Assembly: GCA_035638575.1 (NCBI GenBank)
Contig: DASQZT010000231.1
Location: forward strand, 1-64,000
Origin: DASQZT01 sp035638575
Lineage (GTDB): Bacteria > Acidobacteriota > Terriglobia > Bryobacterales > Bryobacteraceae
Direction of reading: 5' to 3'
DNA length: 64,000 nucleotides
Position numbers and translations under genes: made by a program. Within the stretch, counting starts at the first letter, position 1; every line of letters starts with the position of its first letter. The notes below the pieces were generated by a model. It was not told the origin of the DNA and did no database searches. It was given only the letters and a program-made list of their open reading frames with translations. This document shows positions 59,154-64,000 of this stretch, in pieces.

Positions 59154-60992
59154 ATGAAAATTTCGGCCGCTCCGCCCCGCCGCATTTCAGCCGTCTTCAC
59201 CATGCTCGCAGTGCTGGTGATTTGTCAGTCTCCCCGCGGCTCCGCTCAATCGCAAACGCGGCGCGTTGTTTTCGATGGCTTGAAGTCTGAAAACAGGTGG
59301 GCGCTGAAGGAGCTGAACCCCGAGTGGCCTTCGGATTGGTCGGGATTCAACTACCTCGTCCTGGAGATCAAGACTTCCACGCCGCAGCGGTTTTCGCTTT
59401 GGCTTTACACCGCCTCCGGCCCGCGGCGCATCATGCTCCAGCCCTTCGGCCAGAATGTCTGGCTGCGCGCCTCGGTTCCGCTGCGCTACTTCAAAGGGAA
59501 GGACCAATCGGGTTTCGACCTGGCATCCACCAATAATCGCCGGACCGATTCGTTCTGGATGTCGATCTGGGGGCCGTTCGGCGATCTGAACAACGTCGAA
59601 TCGCTTGGCGTCACGATGGACTATCCCATCGCCAGGCCCACGCTGGAGATACGCTCCATCCAGCCGGCCAGGGAGGATCCCGGCTCCGATTTCCTGGAGG
59701 GCAAGCCGGTGCTCGATGAATTCGGGCAATGGGCGCACGCGGACTGGCCTCGCAAGATCAAGAGCCGCGACCAACTACAACAGGAATGGGCCACTGAGCT
59801 GAAGACGCTCAAGCCAGGCGCCTTCGGCTATTGCGAATACGGCGGCTACACCCGCACCAAGGCGAAAGCCACGGGCTTCTTCCGAGTCGAACAAATTGAT
59901 GGCAAATGGTGGTTCGTGGATCCGCACGGCCATTTGTTCTTATCGACCGGGTCGAACGGCCTGAGTGGCCGCGGAGGAGGCGGAGGCCAAGGCGCTGCCC
60001 CAACGGCCACGGCCGGCCGGCGCGGCGGCGCGGTCCAGCCGCCGAACGCCGCGGCGAGCCGTCTGGCGCTGCGCCTCGAAGCCTGGGGGTTCAACACTGG
60101 CTCCGAAACGATGAAGAAGCCTTACACCGCGTACGTCAACGCGCCGAGTGGGCAGAACACGTTTCTGGGCGTGGCGGATGTGTATTCCGACGAGTTCGCT
60201 CGCGGCGTGGACGAAGCCGCCCAAAGGCAATGCGCCCCGCGCAGGGACGATCCGCTGCTGCTGGGCTACTTCATCGGCAACGAACCGCCGTGGGGCGGCC
60301 GCGAGAGCGAGGTTGTGAACATGATTCTGGCGGGTCCGGCAACCGCCACGCAAAGCAAGCTCAACCAATTCCTGGCCAAAGGCGACACTCCGGACCGCCG
60401 GAAGGAGTTCATCGTCGGAGCGTTCGAGAAGCAGCTCGAGCTGGTCGGCGCGGCGATCCGTAAATACGACCCCCATCACTTGAACCTCGGCATCCGTTTC
60501 GGTGGATCGCCCGCGGAGGACGTCCTCGGATGCGCGCGCATCTTCGACGTTTGCAGCATCAATGTCTACGAATACGAGCCTACGAAACAAGTCGAACGCA
60601 CCGCCCGCATTACGGGACGCCCGGTCCTGATTGGCGAGTTTCACTTCGGCGTGCCGGAGAACGGACTGGGCGCCGGTCTGGTCCAGACGAGCAGCCAGGC
60701 GGAGCGCGCGAAAGGATATCGTTATTATGTCGAGCAGGCGGCGGCGCTGCCCGCGTTCGTCGGAGCGCATTGGTTCACCTGGCGCGACGAACCGGTTCTG
60801 GGCCGGATGGACGGCGAGAACTACAACATCGGCTTCGTGGATGTGGCCGACCGTCCTTACCCGGAACTGGTCGAGGCGGCCAAGTTGACCCATCGGCGCA
60901 TGCGCGACGTGCATTCGGGGAGGACGGCGCCGTTCGGCGATCGTCCCAAAGCCTCCGCCGCCGGAACGCCTTCGTCGCCGTGGATCGAGTAG
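59154..60992 (+). CDS. Agarase-like (GH50-type) exported glycosidase
   Basis: 612 aa from ATG at 59154 (GGGAG 5 nt upstream). Hydrophobic leader (ISAVFTMLAVLVICQSPRGSA). Residues about 35-190 form a beta-sandwich carbohydrate-binding-like domain (FNYLVLEIKTSTPQRFSLWLYTASGPRRIML). The TIM barrel begins with GYTRTKAKATGFFRVEQIDGKWWFVDPHGHLFLSTG. Clan GH-A catalytic residues: IGNEPPWG (acid/base E377) and IGEFHFG (nucleophile E495). The end AHWFTWRDEPVLGRMDGENYNIGF matches beta-agarases. A soil organism may use it on agarose-like or other galactans; exact specificity is open. The 3' end overlaps the opposite-strand CooC gene by 136 nt. Confidence 0.82.
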   Translation: MKISAAPPRRISAVFTMLAVLVICQSPRGSAQSQTRRVVFDGLKSENRWALKELNPEWPSDWSGFNYLVLEIKTSTPQRFSLWLYTASGPRRIMLQPFGQNVWLRASVPLRYFKGKDQSGFDLASTNNRRTDSFWMSIWGPFGDLNNVESLGVTMDYPIARPTLEIRSIQPAREDPGSDFLEGKPVLDEFGQWAHADWPRKIKSRDQLQQEWATELKTLKPGAFGYCEYGGYTRTKAKATGFFRVEQIDGKWWFVDPHGHLFLSTGSNGLSGRGGGGGQGAAPTATAGRRGGAVQPPNAAASRLALRLEAWGFNTGSETMKKPYTAYVNAPSGQNTFLGVADVYSDEFARGVDEAAQRQCAPRRDDPLLLGYFIGNEPPWGGRESEVVNMILAGPATATQSKLNQFLAKGDTPDRRKEFIVGAFEKQLELVGAAIRKYDPHHLNLGIRFGGSPAEDVLGCARIFDVCSINVYEYEPTKQVERTARITGRPVLIGEFHFGVPENGLGAGLVQTSSQAERAKGYRYYVEQAAALPAFVGAHWFTWRDEPVLGRMDGENYNIGFVDVADRPYPELVEAAKLTHRRMRDVHSGRTAPFGDRPKASAAGTPSSPWIE

Positions 60993-61771
60993 TTCGCTCG
61001 AGCGTTTTCCTTCCTCGTTTCCTCCACCGCCAGCGCGGCCGCAATCCTCAGCATCTCCCGGTAGAACGGACGCTCGCGGGACACGCATCCCGAACGCGCT
61101 TCCAACTCCAGTTCCCGATCCAGCGGGAGCATTCCCAGCAGCGGCATTTCGCCCAGGTTCCCCCGGATGAACTCCAGGTCCGACACGCCAGCGATCTTGT
61201 TGGCCACGGCTTGAATCCGGCGAATGCCAAGGTCGGCGGCGAGGTCCGCCACGCGCGCCGCGGTCTCCAGGCTGGCCCAGCCCGGTTCCACCACTACCAG
61301 CATCAGGTCCACGCCTTCGGCGGTGCGCCGCCCCAGGTGCTCGATGCCCGCTTCCATGTCCGCCACGAGATGCTGCCGGTTACGCAGCAGCAGGTGGCTG
61401 AGCACTTCGCGCAGCAGGATGTTTTCGGGACACGCGCAGCCGCGCCGGCCGCGCTCGATGGTTCCCATTACCAGCACGCGGACGCCATCCACCACCACTC
61501 CGAACTCCTGCGGAATGTCGTCCACCCGCGGGTTCATTTTCAGGAAGCCGCCCCATCCCTCGCCGCCGCCGACTCTCTGTTCGATCAATGCCCTCAGCTT
61601 GACCAGGGGAGTGATCGCGGGGCCGCGATAGCCCAACGTCCCCGCCAGGTTGGCGTCGGGATCCGCGTCCACGGCGACTACGGCGTGACCCAGGTCCCAC
61701 CAGCAGCGGGCCAGAGTTGCCGCTACTGTTGTCTTGCCCACCCCGCCCTTGCCGGTCACCGCGACCTTCAC
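60857..61771 (-). CDS. CooC/MinD-type P-loop ATPase
   Basis: 304 aa from GTG at 61771, with GGGAG 9 nt upstream; an ATG at 61786 is the alternative. The deviant Walker A VTGKGGVGKTT opens the protein, DADPDANLAG follows, and GCACPENILLREVL contains the CxC of CooC proteins that bind metal across the dimer. HLVADMEAGIEHLGR is the Walker B and switch region. CooC inserts nickel into carbon-monoxide dehydrogenase or acetyl-CoA synthase, but neither is in the window. The last about 45 residues are read antisense through the agarase gene. This overhang exceeds the usual length (about 255 aa), suggesting the original stop was lost. Confidence 0.85.
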   Translation of the reverse strand: MKVAVTGKGGVGKTTVAATLARCWWDLGHAVVAVDADPDANLAGTLGYRGPAITPLVKLRALIEQRVGGGEGWGGFLKMNPRVDDIPQEFGVVVDGVRVLVMGTIERGRRGCACPENILLREVLSHLLLRNRQHLVADMEAGIEHLGRRTAEGVDLMLVVVEPGWASLETAARVADLAADLGIRRIQAVANKIAGVSDLEFIRGNLGEMPLLGMLPLDRELELEARSGCVSRERPFYREMLRIAAALAVEETRKENARANYSIHGDEGVPAAEALGRSPNGAVLPECTSRMRRWVNLAASTSSG

Positions 61772-61848
61772 GACCCGATCTCCCATTCGCGGAACGCCTG
61801 GCCCGGCATGTGATCCAACTCGCGGGCGATCGGTTCCCGTTTGCTCAT
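61768..61848 (-). CDS. 26-codon ORF coupled to the CooC-type gene
   Basis: It starts at 61848 with GAGG 6 nt upstream, encodes MSKREPIARELDHMPGQAF and six more residues (REWEIG then S), and its TGA overlaps the GTG of the ATPase gene. Too short for domain assignment. It may be a leader peptide ensuring translation of the ATPase, or a small protein. Alternatively it is the stub of a larger lost gene. Confidence 0.4.
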   Translation of the reverse strand: MSKREPIARELDHMPGQAFREWEIGS

Positions 61849-61936
61849 TGCAGCCTCAATCCCATCGTAAGGCATCGCTGAGCGCTGACCGGCTCCGCGC
61901 ACCCGGGCAAGTCACGATGCTAATATTCCGGATACA

Positions 61937-63181
61937 GTGCCAGATCCGATAAAAGCGCCCGGGACACCGTTGCGATGGCCGGCTGCATGGAAGGACCCGT
62001 CCGCGCTGAACCTCCTGAAAGGCGGTCCCTTCGATTCCCTCATCGTCGACCGGGGCGCGGATTTCGAGGCGGTCCGTGCCGCCGCCCTGCAGGCCGGCTT
62101 CCAGATCGCCGACACAGGCGCTGCTCCCTCCGGAATCAGGATCATCAAGGGAGAATGGCCCGGAGTGAGGGTTGCCGCGGGCCGCGGCGGCGCCGCATCC
62201 GCCGGACCGACCGGCGTCCCATGGGTCGACTCCAACGGCTGGAACATACGCCTCTCCGCGGCGCTCCACCCGGAATCCGCCGTCTGGGTGGAAGCATCTC
62301 CGCCGCCCAACGCCCGCCTGACCGCCGCGTCCTACCTGATCGCCATCGCCGACAGCGGCGCATACGGCGGCCGGTGGATCGTCTCGCTGGATAATCAGCT
62401 CGCCGCCGGTCTGGCTGCCGGGCGCTCCGAGTCGCTGGATACCTGGAAGGCCATCGCGTCCGCCGCCGTTTTTTTTGCCGCTCACCAGGCTTGGGCCGAA
62501 TATGCCCCCGTGGCGGTGGCGGGCGTGGTTTCGGATTTCGCCGGCCAGAATGAATTCTTCGGCCGGGAACTGCTGAACCTGCTGGGGAGGGCGGGCCTGC
62601 ATTACCGCATCCTCCCGAAAGGCGCGATCGCAGGCTCGTCCTTCGAAAACCTGCGCGCCCTGCTCTACGCCGATGCGGAACCACCTTCGCCCGCGCTTCG
62701 CAAACAGGTCCTCGCTTTCGTCCAGGACGGCGGAATGCTGATCACCGGCCCTCAATGGGGCGCCGTGCCGGGTGCGCCCGCCAAGGCCGATTCGCACCTG
62801 CGCTATTCCCTTCGCGACTCCGGCAAAGGCAGAATCGCCCAGGCCATCGACACTCCGGCCGACCCGTACGAAATGGCCGGCGATGCCGTGGTCCTGGTCA
62901 GTCACCGTTACGACCTGGTGCGCTTCTGGAACGGCGGAGCCACCGGTTCCTTTTACGCCGCCGCGCCCGGCCGCAAAAAGGCCGTCGCGCATTTGCTGTT
63001 CTACTCGAACCGCGGACCCGATTCCGCCAGCGTCCGCATTGCCGGCCCGTATCGCACCGCCAGGGCGTCGACGGTCGATACGCCCTCCGTGCCCGGCGTT
63101 GAGGTACAGTTGCAGAAAGACGCCTTGGAGGTTCACTTACCCCAGGTATCGCAGTACGTGGCCCTGGAACTGGAAGTCTGA
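61937..63181 (+). CDS. Unknown protein, about 414 aa
   Basis: I do not recognise it. It opens from a GTG with no clear ribosome-binding site (TAATAT lies a few nt upstream, so a very short leader is possible). It has no export signal at that start. Alternating alpha/beta with motifs FDSLIVDRGADFEAVRAAALQAGFQIADTGA, AGVVSDFAGQNEFFGRELLNLLGRAGLHYRILPK, LRALLYADAEPPSPALRKQVLAFVQDGGMLITGPQWG and VAHLLFYSNRGPDSASVRI. The YADAEPP...VLAFVQDGGML segment resembles the class-I glutamine-amidotransferase-like region of some glycosidases (beta-galactosidase trimerisation type). It is 12 nt upstream of the mannonate-dehydratase-like gene and probably cotranscribed. Confidence 0.65.
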   Translation: MPDPIKAPGTPLRWPAAWKDPSALNLLKGGPFDSLIVDRGADFEAVRAAALQAGFQIADTGAAPSGIRIIKGEWPGVRVAAGRGGAASAGPTGVPWVDSNGWNIRLSAALHPESAVWVEASPPPNARLTAASYLIAIADSGAYGGRWIVSLDNQLAAGLAAGRSESLDTWKAIASAAVFFAAHQAWAEYAPVAVAGVVSDFAGQNEFFGRELLNLLGRAGLHYRILPKGAIAGSSFENLRALLYADAEPPSPALRKQVLAFVQDGGMLITGPQWGAVPGAPAKADSHLRYSLRDSGKGRIAQAIDTPADPYEMAGDAVVLVSHRYDLVRFWNGGATGSFYAAAPGRKKAVAHLLFYSNRGPDSASVRIAGPYRTARASTVDTPSVPGVEVQLQKDALEVHLPQVSQYVALELEV

Positions 63182-63193
63182 CTGGGAGGAGCG

Positions 63194-64000
63194 ATGAAGC
63201 CACATCGAAGAGACTTCGGCCGGATGGCGCTGGGCGGCGCTTTGGGAGCCGCCGCCATGGCCGCCGTCCCGGCCACCCACACGGTTCAGCCCGGAATCAA
63301 GCTCTGCGCGCAGGCGCCCGCCAGGCCTTCGGATAGCGACCTCCTCTTTTTGCGGCAGATCGGCGCGGGCTACGTCAGCGTCGGCTCCACCCCCGACCTG
63401 CGAACCGCCGAAGGCTTCCTCGAGATCAAGAAACGGTACGCCGACGCCGGCATCACCGTCTGGAACATCGGTAACACCAGCGTGCACAACATGCCGGAAG
63501 TGACCCTCAACCTGCCCGGCCGCGACCAGAAAATCGAGCAGTACAAAGACTACCTGCGCAACCTCGGGAAAGCCGGCATCTATTACACCACCTACGCCCA
63601 CATGGGCAACGGCATCTGGTCGAGCGGCAGCGCCGCCATTCGCGGAGCCGTGGGGCGCGAGTTCGATCTCGCCAGTCCTGCCAAACAGGGCGTGTGGGAC
63701 GGCGTGGTGTTCAAGGAACCGCTTTCCCACGGCCGCGAATTCACCAAAGAAGAGATCTGGGCGAACTACACCTATTTCATCAAGCAGGTGGCTCCTGTGG
63801 CCGAAGAGGCCGGGGTTCGCATCGGCATTCACCCCGACGACCCGCCGGTGCCCATCCTCGCCGGCGTCCCGCGCTGCATCTTCGCCAGCTTCGACGGCTA
63901 CCGCCGCGCCATGGAGATTGCCGCGAGCCCCAACGTCGGCATCTGCCTGTGCTGCGGCACCTGGCTGGAAGGCGGCAGGGATCTCACCGGCAAGTATCCC
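63194..64000 (+). CDS. Mannonate dehydratase-like protein 2 with Tat signal, truncated by window
   Basis: 269 codons are visible from ATG at 63194 (GGAGGAG upstream); the C-terminus lies beyond the window. HRRDFGRMALGGALGAAAMA is a Tat signal. It parallels the paralogue at 28619: HNMPEVTLNLPGRDQKIEQ, TYAHMGNGIW, ANYTYFIKQVAPVAEEAGVRIGIHPDDPPVPILAGVP, GICLCCGTWLEGG. The HPDDPP and Cys-Cys-Gly elements are kept. The second copy has a shorter insertion before the first catalytic loop. The two may act on different acid sugars. Confidence 0.86.
   Translation, partial: MKPHRRDFGRMALGGALGAAAMAAVPATHTVQPGIKLCAQAPARPSDSDLLFLRQIGAGYVSVGSTPDLRTAEGFLEIKKRYADAGITVWNIGNTSVHNMPEVTLNLPGRDQKIEQYKDYLRNLGKAGIYYTTYAHMGNGIWSSGSAAIRGAVGREFDLASPAKQGVWDGVVFKEPLSHGREFTKEEIWANYTYFIKQVAPVAEEAGVRIGIHPDDPPVPILAGVPRCIFASFDGYRRAMEIAASPNVGICLCCGTWLEGGRDLTGKYP

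Overview
The window is GC-rich chromosomal DNA that most resembles a soil acidobacterium of the Solibacter/Bryobacterales type. This is inferred from gene content, not from a marker gene. The signs are two very large Oar-like TonB-dependent receptors with an N-terminal carboxypeptidase-regulatory domain, three FG-GAP/ASPIC-UnbV (CRTAC1-type) proteins alongside TPR proteins, a DUF1080 protein, and many sugar-metabolism enzymes carrying Tat or Sec signals. I see no phage, transposase, CRISPR array, replication origin or rRNA. The only RNA gene is a tRNA-Ile2(CAU).

Layout. 1-11.5 kb: a truncated penicillin-acylase gene, the tRNA, a DUF1080 protein, a degenerate receiver protein, a FecR-like protein, a small outer-membrane barrel, TonB receptor 1, a DUF1028 protein, a frameshifted esterase and a DUF218 protein. 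11.5-17 kb: a seven-PAS hybrid histidine kinase, then an ArsR/SRPBCC pair. 17-22 kb: a sugar-acid operon (glucarate-dehydratase-like enolase, GH67 alpha-glucuronidase, Tat-exported enolase-superfamily dehydratase). 22-34.6 kb: a methyltransferase, DPP III lipoprotein, GNAT protein, frameshifted SEC-C protein, mannonate-dehydratase-like protein, POT transporter, aldo/keto reductase, Gfo/Idh/MocA protein and haem-binding protein.

34.6-54 kb is the most distinctive part. A seven-gene minus-strand operon (MsrP-like oxidoreductase, phosphatase-fold protein, unknown protein, giant ASPIC-TPR protein, 79-aa protein, TPR protein, CRTAC1 protein) has junctions that overlap or lie within 1 nt of each other. 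Next come TonB receptor 2, a divergent pair encoding a seven-haem cytochrome-TPR fusion and a second CRTAC1 protein, and two further TPR genes. Together they look like one exported system. Its function cannot be read from sequence.

54-64 kb returns to carbohydrate work: SMP-30 lactonase, a small ABM-like protein, a ThuA pseudogene, GH28 polygalacturonase, SGNH esterase, an agarase-like glycosidase, a CooC-type ATPase with a 26-codon leader ORF, an unknown protein, and a second mannonate-dehydratase-like gene that runs off the window. Overall the region suggests uptake and breakdown of plant cell-wall polysaccharides and their uronic acids. Three genes are interrupted (9566-10794, 25918-28555, 55899-56709). 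Only the last, with one nonsense codon and two frameshifts, is clearly a pseudogene.
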